Shown here piece after piece: positions 1-5,586 of a stretch of 5,586 nt of DNA. Origin of the DNA: an uncultured Clostridia bacterium (lineage in GTDB: Bacteria > Bacillota > Clostridia > Christensenellales > CAG-138); the NCBI GenBank assembly GCA_947304365.1, contig CAMZAY010000086.1:1-5586 (forward strand), written 5' to 3'. The notes beneath the pieces were generated by a model. It was not told the DNA's origin, made no database searches, and saw only the letters and a list, made by a program, of their open reading frames with translations. The translations under genes and the position numbers were made by a program. Within the stretch, counting starts at the first letter, position 1. The number at the start of each line of letters is the position of its first letter.

Positions 1-37
1 AGATCTCGGTGCCGTCCCAATCGACGAAGGTGACGGT
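1..37 (-). repeat. Start of a fifth InlB B-type repeat, cut by the window edge
   Basis: Residues 1802-1813 read TVTFVDWDGTEI, the first strand and turn of another B-repeat. The preceding YEINTY joint is the same as the one between the earlier repeats. The array therefore continues past the window for at least one more unit. Confidence 0.85.
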
Positions 38-3000
38 GTAGGTGTTGATCTCATATACCGCATTTACGCACATATCGATCCAGATGAAGGAGATATCCTC
101 GTCCCATTCAACGAAGTGATACCCCGTTACCTCCGGGGGCTCGGGAGCCGGCGCCGCGGAGCCATATTCGACCTCGACCTCGCAGAGGAACTCGCCGTCA
201 AAGCCGTAGAATTCGACCAGGTAGGTATTGATCTCATAGATCGCGGTCACCACAAGATCCCCGGTCACGCAGCTAATATCGGTATCCCATTCGACGAAGT
301 GATACCCCGTGACCTCCGGGGGCTCGGGAGCCGACGCCGCGGAGCCGTGGTTCACATAAACGTGGCCCAGATAAGCGTCCTCATAGCCGTAGAATTCGAC
401 CAGGTAGGTGTTGATCTCATAATCGGCATAGACGGTGAGCTCTTCGGTGATGCAGTCAAGCTCCTCATCCCAGCCGACGAAATGGTAGCCCTCATGCTCG
501 GGCGGCGCGGGAGGAGTCAGGCTATCGCCGTAGTTTACGCTGAGAATATCGATGGTTTCACCCGTCAGGCCATCAATGAACTCGATCTCGAACACTATGA
601 CGTAATACTCTGCGGTAACGGTCATATCGGAGGTCACGTTCGTAAGATCCGCGGGATACCCGTCGATTTCCCAGCCGGAGGAATAATAGCCCTCATGCTC
701 GGGGATCGCGGGAGGAGTTACGGAAAAACCGTGTTCGACGGTCACGGTCGAAACGGTCTCGCCCGTAAGCCCGTCAACGAATGTGACGGTGTGCTCCTCA
801 GCGCCGAATACGGCATAGAGGAGATCGTAGTTATATGTGCCGTAATACCAATAGGTGCTTGCGGCGACGAGCGTGCCCATCTGATCGTACCAGCCCTCGA
901 AAACGGCGCCGTCCTTTGCATAGGCATAGACGCAGGGATCGGCCGAGCTCGTGCGCATGAAGCCGACCGCGCCATCGCCCTCGGCGATCACGCACATATC
1001 CGCAAAGCTTACGCCGCGCAGGTCAATGGTCTCGAGATTATCGTTTCTGCGGGCATAGATGTTGACGAGCGCCGTTAAACCGCTGCAGTCGAGAGAGGTG
1101 AGCGTGGGGGAGTATTCGATCGAAAGCGTTACGAGCGCCGGATTGGAGGAAACGTCGAGGCTCGTTATGGGATTGCCGCCGCAGCTCAGCAAAATGAGGT
1201 TCGGGCAAAGCGAGGGATCGAGGCTAGTTATAAGGTTGTTCCCGCAGAGCAGGTTCTCAAGCGTGGGCGTCTGCGTAAGATCCAAGGAGGTCAGCCTGTT
1301 GCCGCCGCAGCGGAAGAGGGTCACGGCGGAGCAGTCCGCAAAGTTTATGGTCTGCAGATCGTTGTTGTCGCAGTAGATGCTGTTAAGCGAGGTATCGCCG
1401 TGCAGATCGAGCAGCACGAGCTCGCAGTCCTGCGCCTGCAGGCCTGTCAGGTTAGTGCAGTTATAGGCGTGGATCTGCTGCACGGGGAGGCTGTTCACGT
1501 TTATGCTCTTGACCCTTGAGCTGTGCGCATCGAGCACCTTGAGGGAGCTGCAGCCCGTCAATGAAAGCGCGAACATATTCGGGTTATCGTAACAATACAG
1601 GTATTCGAGCTCGGCAAGGCCGGCCAGATTCAGGCTGCTCATCAGGTTATCCGAGCAGTCGAGCCTGTAAAGGCGGGGGCTCCCGGAAACGTTGAGCTCC
1701 GTAAGGAGATTGCAGCTGCAGTAGAGCTCGAGCCGCTTGGACGATGCGACCGTCAGCGAGGCAAGCCGGTTGTCGGAGCAATCGACGTAGGACAAATTTG
1801 TAAAGTACGAAAGATCGAGGCTCGTCAGATCGTTGCCCTCGCATTCGAGGTAATACAGCGTTGATGAGCTGTATGAGAGCCCGCCGACCGAATCAAGGCC
1901 GCAGCCGTCGCACATGAGCTCCTTAAGGCTGCAACCGGCGAGACCGAGGTTGAGCTCTCCGCCGGTAAGCGTCACACCGGACATCCACAGGTATTCCAGC
2001 GAGCCGCAGCCCGTAAGATCGAGCTCATGCAGGGGAGTGAAGCTTATATCGAGCTCCCTGAGACTGCTGCAGTTGATTATGTTGAGATCCGTTATGGGAA
2101 GCTCGTAAAGGTAAAGCTCGGTAATGGGCGAATACGCCGTCCAGAGGGCGGTGAGGCTCGTGTTGTTTTCAAGATCGAGCTCCTCTATGCCCGTCCCGTA
2201 AACATAGAGCTCCTCGAGGCTCACGCAGTCCGAGGTATCGAGCGCCGTTAAGCCGGTATATCCCACGGAAAGGAGCCTGAGCGACGTGCAGCCTTCAAGA
2301 TCGAGAGCGGTAAAATCGTTTTCGTTTGCCAGGATCTCCTCAAGAAGCGGGCAGCCGTACACGGAGAAGTTTGTCAACCCGCAAGCCATAACGTTTACGG
2401 ACGTGAGATACGGGTTATCGTAAACGTGAACGGCAAGCATTTCGTGCCCGTGGAAATCAAGGGAAGTGAATTCGTTGTTGTTGGCATGCAGTATCCTGAA
2501 GCTGCCCGTATCCGTAAAGGTCAGGCTGCTCAACCTGTTGTAGCCGCAATAGACCACGTAAAGGTCGGGAAGCCCGTCGAGGGCGAGCGACGTGAGCAGG
2601 TTGCGGTAGCAGTAGAGGCTCGCAAGAGTCACGCACCCGGATATGTTCAGGGTCGTGAGCGCGTTCCACGAGCAGTCGAGCGTGGACAGGTTCCAGCAGC
2701 CGTGAACGTCAATATAGGTCAGTTCGGGGTTATGGGTCACTGCAAGGGTCTGTATGTTGGTATCGTATGCTTCCAGTCTCTTAAGGCCGGTGACGCCCGT
2801 AAGATCGATAGAGGTCAGGTTCGTGCAGCCGTAGGCATAAAGATACTGCAGCGAAACGGCGGGCGTAAGATCGAGGCCCGTCACCGCCGACTGATAGCAG
2901 GAGAGCGTGTTGAGGGCGGTACAGCCCGTGGTGCCGAGGCTCGTCATGGGATTCTTTGCGCAGTAAAGATGCGTGAGCGAGGCGCAGTTTTCAACGTCGA

Positions 3001-5440
3001 TCAGGGTCAGGCTGAGGTCGACGGCATACACCTTTTCCGTGCCGGTCCCGCTCAGTATGAGCTGCCTGAGCTCCGGCGTGTCGTTGAAATTGAATGTCTT
3101 TCCGGGGAGCGGGTTATCGCTCGCGGAGAATATTTCAAGCGCGGGCTTGGAATGATCCATTTCGATATCGTTGAGCAGGTTGCCGTCGCAGCGGAATTCA
3201 GCGAGCGCACCGCAGCCCGTGACGCTTATCGCGGTCAGCGCGTTATGGCTCACGTCAAGGAAGTTAAGCGACGCTTTGCCGCCGAGGGTGAAGGAGGCAA
3301 GCTGATTGTATGAGCAGTCTATGCGCTCGGTGGGGATGAACGCCGGCAGAGTAAGGCTTGCGATCGCGTTGTGACTGCAGTTGAGGTCTATGATATAGGT
3401 CCTCGAGAGGTCGAGCGCCGCAAGCTGATTATGGGAGCAATCGAGCGTCTGCAGCACGGTCGCCGCGTTCAGGCCGAGGCTCGTCAGCTCGTTCCCTCCG
3501 CATTTGAGGGTCTCGAGATCGTCAAAGCACGATAGGTCGAGGCTCGTCAGCTCGTTCCCGCCGCAAATCAAGGTCTTGACGGCGTCCCCCGTATAGGGAT
3601 CGATGTAAAGAGACGTTATCCGGTTATTACTGCAGTTCAAAAGCTCAAGCATATCGCATCTTGAAATGCTGAGGCTCGTCAGGCCGCCGTTCGCGCAGTT
3701 GACGGTTTTGAGCTTGTCGCTTCCGGAGCAGCCGAGGTATTCGAGGCACGGGCAGTCATAGCAATAGAGATGCAGAAGATCGGGACAGTTCACGGCGTAA
3801 ACCCTCTTGAGCGCATTCCTGCCGGTTACGTCAAGCGAGGTGACGCCCGAGCCGGATATATCGACCTCCTCAAGCAAAGGATTAGAGCCGAAGCAGACGG
3901 CTTTGACGTAAACGGAGCCGCTGATATCCAGCTCGCGAAGCGCAGGCAGATCCGAGACCATGACATTTTCGAGGTAACCGTTGTTGTTGGCGATATTGAG
4001 ATACTCGAGCGCATTGCATCCGAAACAGCTTATACCGTTCAGCCTGCAGTTTCGGCAGTTGAGGCTTGCGAGCTGACTGCAGTAGGAAGTATCCAGCACG
4101 GTAAGGCTCGTAAGGCCCTCGCAGTTCAAAGCGGTCAGCGGGTTATAGCTCACGTCTACCGAAGCAAGCGCGCCGAGCGCGGAAATGTCGATAGCGGTCA
4201 GCTGATTGCTGTTAAGATTAAGATGCTCCAGATGCCAACCGTTTTCGGTATTGACGGAGGTCATGGAATTGCGGGCGGCCTCCAGATAACGGAGCGCGGA
4301 GCCCGCGGGGATGTTCAGCGCGGTCAGGCTGTTGTCACAGCATTCCAGCCACTGCAGAGAATCACAGAAGGAAAAATCGAGCGACGTAAGCCCGCAGTTA
4401 TTGCAGACAAGCTTTTCGAGCCCGTAATCGTAACTAAGATCGATCGAGCCTAAATTGTTTTGGCTGCAGTCAAGCTCCGTGAGCCAATGCTTGTTCCCCG
4501 TGCCGACCAGCGTCGTTATCAGGTTGTTGGCGCAATAGACCTTCTCGATACCTATATTCGTGGAGATATCGAGCCGCGTCAGACGGCTGTCGGTGCAGTA
4601 GATCCCGCACAGGCTGCCGCAGCCGTAGGTATTGAGCTGGTTCATGTATATGTTTCCGGAGACGTCCACGTTTTCCAGCGTCTCACAGCCGCTCACGTTC
4701 ACATAATTGATGTAGCTTTCCGAGCACTCCACGATCCTGAGGAGCGGCGCGTAGGAAAGGTTCAGGTCGCCTATGACCCCTATGCCGCTTATCTCAAAGC
4801 TCCTCAGCGCGGTGCCGTAGTTCGCGTCGCCCGAAAGCCAGCTCAGGCTGAAGCCCGCCTTGCAGTTGTTTTCCCAAGCGGAGGGATCGTTCTTGATGCT
4901 CTCATAATTGTTCATGAGCTTTGCGCCGTTCTTCACGCCCGCGCTGTTCGAGGTCTCGAAGAAGGCGGAGAGCTTGTTGACGTCCGGCAGATAGTACGAG
5001 CCGTCGCGCAGAGCCTCCGGCATATCTACCGGCTTGCCCTGCACGTAATACGCGGGGTGTTCGGGGCCGTATGGCACGGCGGGCTCGGGCTCGTTCGCGG
5101 GCTCCGGTTCCGTTGCGGGTTCGGGCTCGTTCGCGGGCTCGGGCTCCGTTGCGGACTCGGGCTCCGTTACGGGGACAGGTTCTTTCGCGGGAACGGGCTC
5201 GGTTACAGGCTCGGGCTCGGGTTCTTTTGCGGGAGCGGTCTCCCCCGCCTCATCGGACCCCGCTTGCGGGATCGGTCCATCGGGAACGGGCGCAGGCGCT
5301 TCCTCCGGCGCTTCGGCGCGCGGCATATCCTCTCCGCGGGAAGCCCCGCCCGATAATGAAAAAGCCCCCGCGAAAGCCGCCGTAGGCATGAGCGATACGG
5401 CAAGCAGAAGCGAAAGCAGCAGAGCTAATACTTTTTTCAT
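1..5440 (-). CDS. Giant secreted leucine-rich-repeat / InlB B-repeat surface protein, C-terminus truncated by window
   Basis: An uninterrupted minus-strand frame runs from ATG at 5438-5440 to the window edge: 1813 codons and one extra base, no stop. The start is fixed by an AAGGAGG site 5 nt upstream and by a signal peptide beginning at residue 1. Domain order: signal peptide 1-24; acidic Pro/Glu linker about 25-122; N-terminal cap about 123-211; about 60 LRRs of roughly 21 residues about 212-1478; degenerate InlB-like module about 1505-1545; InlB B-type repeats at 1551-1612, 1619-1674, 1680-1735, 1741-1796 and a fifth starting at 1802. In known families such proteins are exported and use the LRR solenoid to bind proteins or glycans, with B-repeats as a stalk; binding here is inferred. 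No catalytic motif is visible. A wall anchor (LPXTG, SLH or similar) could lie in the missing C-terminus. The gene has its own promoter and looks like the first gene of its transcript. Family and export are secure; ligand and function are unknown. Confidence 0.95.
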   Translation of the reverse strand, partial: MKKVLALLLSLLLAVSLMPTAAFAGAFSLSGGASRGEDMPRAEAPEEAPAPVPDGPIPQAGSDEAGETAPAKEPEPEPVTEPVPAKEPVPVTEPESATEPEPANEPEPATEPEPANEPEPAVPYGPEHPAYYVQGKPVDMPEALRDGSYYLPDVNKLSAFFETSNSAGVKNGAKLMNNYESIKNDPSAWENNCKAGFSLSWLSGDANYGTALRSFEISGIGVIGDLNLSYAPLLRIVECSESYINYVNVSGCETLENVDVSGNIYMNQLNTYGCGSLCGIYCTDSRLTRLDISTNIGIEKVYCANNLITTLVGTGNKHWLTELDCSQNNLGSIDLSYDYGLEKLVCNNCGLTSLDFSFCDSLQWLECCDNSLTALNIPAGSALRYLEAARNSMTSVNTENGWHLEHLNLNSNQLTAIDISALGALASVDVSYNPLTALNCEGLTSLTVLDTSYCSQLASLNCRNCRLNGISCFGCNALEYLNIANNNGYLENVMVSDLPALRELDISGSVYVKAVCFGSNPLLEEVDISGSGVTSLDVTGRNALKRVYAVNCPDLLHLYCYDCPCLEYLGCSGSDKLKTVNCANGGLTSLSISRCDMLELLNCSNNRITSLYIDPYTGDAVKTLICGGNELTSLDLSCFDDLETLKCGGNELTSLGLNAATVLQTLDCSHNQLAALDLSRTYIIDLNCSHNAIASLTLPAFIPTERIDCSYNQLASFTLGGKASLNFLDVSHNALTAISVTGCGALAEFRCDGNLLNDIEMDHSKPALEIFSASDNPLPGKTFNFNDTPELRQLILSGTGTEKVYAVDLSLTLIDVENCASLTHLYCAKNPMTSLGTTGCTALNTLSCYQSAVTGLDLTPAVSLQYLYAYGCTNLTSIDLTGVTGLKRLEAYDTNIQTLAVTHNPELTYIDVHGCWNLSTLDCSWNALTTLNISGCVTLASLYCYRNLLTSLALDGLPDLYVVYCGYNRLSSLTFTDTGSFRILHANNNEFTSLDFHGHEMLAVHVYDNPYLTSVNVMACGLTNFSVYGCPLLEEILANENDFTALDLEGCTSLRLLSVGYTGLTALDTSDCVSLEELYVYGTGIEELDLENNTSLTALWTAYSPITELYLYELPITDLNIINCSSLRELDISFTPLHELDLTGCGSLEYLWMSGVTLTGGELNLGLAGCSLKELMCDGCGLDSVGGLSYSSSTLYYLECEGNDLTSLDLSYFTNLSYVDCSDNRLASLTVASSKRLELYCSCNLLTELNVSGSPRLYRLDCSDNLMSSLNLAGLAELEYLYCYDNPNMFALSLTGCSSLKVLDAHSSRVKSINVNSLPVQQIHAYNCTNLTGLQAQDCELVLLDLHGDTSLNSIYCDNNDLQTINFADCSAVTLFRCGGNRLTSLDLTQTPTLENLLCGNNLITSLDPSLCPNLILLSCGGNPITSLDVSSNPALVTLSIEYSPTLTSLDCSGLTALVNIYARRNDNLETIDLRGVSFADMCVIAEGDGAVGFMRTSSADPCVYAYAKDGAVFEGWYDQMGTLVAASTYWYYGTYNYDLLYAVFGAEEHTVTFVDGLTGETVSTVTVEHGFSVTPPAIPEHEGYYSSGWEIDGYPADLTNVTSDMTVTAEYYVIVFEIEFIDGLTGETIDILSVNYGDSLTPPAPPEHEGYHFVGWDEELDCITEELTVYADYEINTYLVEFYGYEDAYLGHVYVNHGSAASAPEPPEVTGYHFVEWDTDISCVTGDLVVTAIYEINTYLVEFYGFDGEFLCEVEVEYGSAAPAPEPPEVTGYHFVEWDEDISFIWIDMCVNAVYEINTYTVTFVDWDGTEI
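53..220 (-). repeat. InlB B-type repeat 4, residues 1741-1796
   Basis: It begins LVEFYGFDGEFLC, has APEPPEVTGYHFVEWD (1765-1780) and closes VNAVY. It is nearly identical to repeat 3 over long DNA stretches (see the 183-bp repeat entry). The second half (1783-1792) is more diverged, with a Trp at 1787 and a Cys at 1791. Confidence 0.93.
102..421 (-). repeat. 183-bp near-identical tandem DNA repeat within the B-repeat array
   Basis: Block 102-163 matches 285-346 at 59 of 62 positions, and block 202-238 matches 385-421 at 36 of 37, both offset by exactly 183 bp (61 codons). A third partial copy of the second block is visible near 38-55. Conservation is greatest across the unit joint (YEINTYLVEFYG) and the PEPPEVTGYHFVEW core. 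This indicates recent unequal exchange or slippage duplication, much younger than the LRR expansion. Confidence 0.92.
236..403 (-). repeat. InlB B-type repeat 3, residues 1680-1735
   Basis: It begins LVEFYGYEDAYLG, carries APEPPEVTGYHFVEWD (1704-1719) and ends VVTAIY. The usual GW is replaced by EW (Glu1717-Trp1718). The period to repeat 4 is exactly 61 codons. Together with repeat 4 it forms a second subfamily, distinct from repeats 1 and 2. Confidence 0.93.
419..586 (-). repeat. InlB B-type repeat 2, residues 1619-1674
   Basis: It begins IEFIDGLTGET, has PPAPPEHEGYHFVGWD (1643-1658) and closes with TVYADY. A 32-nt block at 486-517 matches repeat 1 DNA at 687-718 at 29 positions, 201 bp (67 codons) apart. 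It is the most consensus-like of the four, keeping both the GYxFxGW core and the final A-x-Y strand. Confidence 0.93.
605..790 (-). repeat. InlB B-type (Listeria-Bacteroides) repeat 1, residues 1551-1612
   Basis: The module shows the family pattern: strand TVTFVDG, a turn with GET, strand VTVEHG, the PPAIPEHEGY motif (1576-1585), a conserved GW at 1589-1590, and closing VTAEY. Compared with its neighbours it carries about six extra residues after the GW core. It shares the GLTGET and P-E-H-E-G-Y motifs with repeat 2, so the two form a subfamily. Known B-repeats form small beta-grasp-like stalk domains. Confidence 0.9.
806..928 (-). other. Degenerate InlB-like module between LRRs and B-repeats (residues about 1505-1545)
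   Basis: After the last LRR, a linker (about 1479-1504) leads to a segment with FEGWYD at 1514-1519, a G-x-L-V turn at 1522-1525, a run of aromatics (Tyr/Trp 1530-1538) and LLYAVF at 1540-1545. The GW core and the closing A-V-F strand resemble divergent InlB B-repeat-like domains (the Flg_new_2 type), but the N-terminal strand and the usual P..P..GY motif are missing. It may be a transition module joining the solenoid to the stalk. The assignment is by pattern only. Confidence 0.55.
1007..4807 (-). repeat. Leucine-rich repeat solenoid, about 60 repeats of roughly 21 residues
   Basis: Residues about 212-1478 follow a repeating pattern close to LxxLxCSxNxLTSLDLSxxxx. Conserved Leu positions form the core, Asn sits at the ladder position, and Cys is very often two residues after the second Leu. 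The most regular block starts at residues 621, 642, 663, 683, 704 and 725, with Cys at 626, 647, 668, 688 and 709. Hand-parsing gives about 60 units; several are one or two residues longer or shorter, and a few half-units of about 11 residues occur. The pattern is closer to the internalin/COG4886-style 21-22-residue class than to the BspA class, which has a different 23-residue consensus. Expected fold: a long curved or superhelical solenoid for binding a partner. Confidence 0.95.
3476..3565 (-). repeat. Near-identical adjacent LRR coding units, 63-bp period
   Basis: The 27-nt blocks at 3476-3502 and 3539-3565 differ at one position and lie exactly 63 bp (21 codons) apart. Both encode CGGNELTSL. 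This is the clearest DNA-level trace of tandem duplication within the LRR array; most other units have diverged at the DNA level. Confidence 0.88.
4808..5074 (-). other. N-terminal cap region preceding the LRR solenoid (residues about 123-211)
   Basis: This non-repetitive segment of about 89 residues lies between the Pro/Glu linker and the first LRR. It has aromatic and charged residues, a likely helical part around DVNKLSAFFE (153-162), an NG-containing stretch near 171-172, and DPSAW at 185-189, followed by a Cys at 193. Its position and composition fit a capping domain that shields the hydrophobic end of the LRR solenoid. I do not recognise it as a named domain, so the cap role is inferred from position. 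Confidence 0.55.
5075..5218 (-). repeat. 18-bp tandem repeat encoding eight EPxPxx units (Pro/Glu linker)
   Basis: Residues 75-122 are eight consecutive six-residue units: EPEPVT, EPVPAK, EPVPVT, EPESAT, EPEPAN, EPEPAT, EPEPAN, EPEPAV. The DNA repeats with an 18-bp period, and the N/T alternation in the last units hints at a 36-bp higher-order period. The segment sits in a longer Pro/Ala/Glu-rich stretch (about residues 25-122) with no predicted fold. It most likely acts as an extended acidic spacer between the processed N-terminus and the folded ectodomain. Such short in-frame repeats can change length by slippage without breaking the frame. Confidence 0.92.
5369..5440 (-). other. Sec signal peptide (residues 1-24)
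   Basis: The N-terminus has a positive start (MKK), a hydrophobic core rich in Leu, Ala and Val (residues 4-18), and a Pro followed by an A-F-A motif at residues 22-24. This fits signal peptidase I cleavage after Ala24. There is no lipobox Cys, so a lipoprotein is unlikely. The mature protein would be released or retained at the cell surface by a C-terminal element not in the window. Confidence 0.93.
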
Positions 5441-5515
5441 AATACCCTCCTTTTTATTCGGTTGTGTTCATAGAGAAAGAAACGACGGGACGACCCGCAA
5501 AAAAGGCTGTTCACT
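5441..5515 (-). other. 5' leader of the LRR gene
   Basis: The predicted leader is about 75 nt. It contains a T-run (5499-5504 region), a weak hairpin of 4 bp (CGGG/CCCG, 5486-5489 with 5494-5497) with a 4-nt loop, a pyrimidine-rich stretch, and then the ribosome binding site. I see no recognisable riboswitch or T-box. The short hairpin is too weak to call as a regulator. Confidence 0.6.
5446..5452 (-). promoter_or_regulatory. Shine-Dalgarno site AAGGAGG
   Basis: On the minus strand AAGGAGG is followed by GTATT and then the ATG at 5440, a 5-nt gap. It is a near-perfect anti-16S match and fixes the translation start. Confidence 0.95.
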
Positions 5516-5521
5516 ACCGTT

Positions 5522-5550
5522 AATATACCATTTTGGCCCAAGCCTGTCAA
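5522..5550 (-). promoter_or_regulatory. Sigma-70/SigA-type promoter with extended -10
   Basis: On the minus strand a perfect TTGACA -35 (5545-5550) and a TATATT -10 (5522-5527, five of six consensus bases) are separated by the ideal 17 bp. A TGn extended -10 element directly precedes the -10 (TG at 5529-5530). Transcription would start near the A at 5515, giving a leader of about 75 nt. All signals point to strong housekeeping-sigma transcription; no clear operator is visible. Confidence 0.88.
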
Positions 5551-5553
5551 CAT

Positions 5554-5586
5554 AAAAAAGGCTCCCGCCTTAAAAAGCGGGAGCCT
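5554..5586 (-). terminator. Rho-independent terminator of an upstream minus-strand gene
   Basis: A perfect 10-bp GC-rich inverted repeat (5559-5568 with 5577-5586) has an 8-nt loop and, on the minus strand, is followed by a T-run (5554-5558, plus the last stem T). It lies just 3 nt upstream of the -35 box, so it should end the preceding transcript right before this gene's promoter. The window ends at the outer edge of the stem, so a T-run for the plus direction (bidirectional use) cannot be judged. Confidence 0.9.

Noticed and set aside
1..6. AGATCT (BglII) site exactly at the window edge
   Set aside because: Probably coincidental; nothing else suggests a cloning junction.
116..1078. Plus-strand open frame of 320 codons opposite the B-repeats and last LRRs
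   Set aside because: It is antisense to a convincing coding frame, has no ribosome binding site, and its own repeats only mirror the minus-strand repeats. Its openness follows from the codon bias of the repetitive gene.
2426..3313. Plus-strand open frame of 295 codons opposite the LRR region
   Set aside because: No Shine-Dalgarno site, no recognisable domain, and fully covered by the real gene on the other strand.
3770..4453. Plus-strand open frame of 227 codons opposite the LRR region
   Set aside because: Same reasoning: an antisense shadow with no signals of its own.
1007..4807. BspA-type LRR assignment
   Set aside because: The repeats lack the 23-residue BspA consensus with its I-x-x-x-A-F and C-x-x-L-x-x-I-x-I-P signature.
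4460..5356. Plus-strand open frame of 298 codons ending in a Gly/Leu/Arg-rich stretch
   Set aside because: The apparent low-complexity tail is the reverse complement of the EPxPxx tandem repeat; no start signals are present.
5454..5471. Five-codon mini-ORF (MNTTE) in the leader, ending just before the ribosome binding site
   Set aside because: It has no Shine-Dalgarno site of its own and only a pyrimidine-rich stretch upstream; a chance ORF of this size is common.
5532..5541. TTGG-C-CCAA inverted repeat in the promoter spacer, a possible operator
   Set aside because: Only 4-bp arms around one base; too short to support an operator call.
5504..5545. AGGCT/AGCCT inverted repeat followed by a T-run on the minus strand, a possible second terminator
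   Set aside because: The stem is only 5 bp with a loop over 30 nt, and its first arm lies upstream of the predicted transcription start, so it would not be in the main transcript.

Overview
The window is almost entirely one gene. A single reading frame on the minus strand starts with an ATG at position 5440 and stays open to position 1 (1813 complete codons), leaving the window with no stop codon. It encodes a very large secreted repeat protein with a complete N-terminus and a missing C-terminus.

Layout in the direction of transcription (right to left): a rho-independent terminator of an unseen upstream minus-strand gene (5554-5586); a strong sigma-70/SigA-type promoter with a TTGACA -35, 17-bp spacer, TATATT -10 and extended TG element (5522-5550); a leader of about 75 nt; an AAGGAGG ribosome binding site (5446-5452); then the coding sequence. 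The protein has a Sec signal peptide (residues 1-24), a Pro/Glu-rich linker with eight 6-residue repeats (about 25-122), a short N-terminal cap (about 123-211), about 60 leucine-rich repeats of roughly 21 residues (about 212-1478) that are very rich in cysteine, a degenerate InlB-like module (about 1505-1545), and four complete plus one truncated InlB B-type (Listeria-Bacteroides) repeats (1551 to the window edge).

The organism is most likely an anaerobic Gram-positive bacterium of the Clostridia, of the kind found in animal gut. The reasons are the canonical AGGAGG site with 5-nt spacing, the SigA-like promoter, the MKK...AFA signal peptide, the LRR plus InlB B-repeat architecture, and many cysteines in an exported protein. 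This is inference from style, not a taxonomic match. Base composition is moderately GC-rich by eye.

The gene appears to be transcribed from its own promoter, directly behind the previous transcription unit. By architecture the product should be a cell-surface or secreted protein-interaction or adhesin-like protein. No enzymatic domain is visible, and the anchoring domain, if any, lies beyond the window. The long open frames on the plus strand are antisense shadows of this repetitive gene. I see no RNA gene, CRISPR array, mobile element or multi-gene system.
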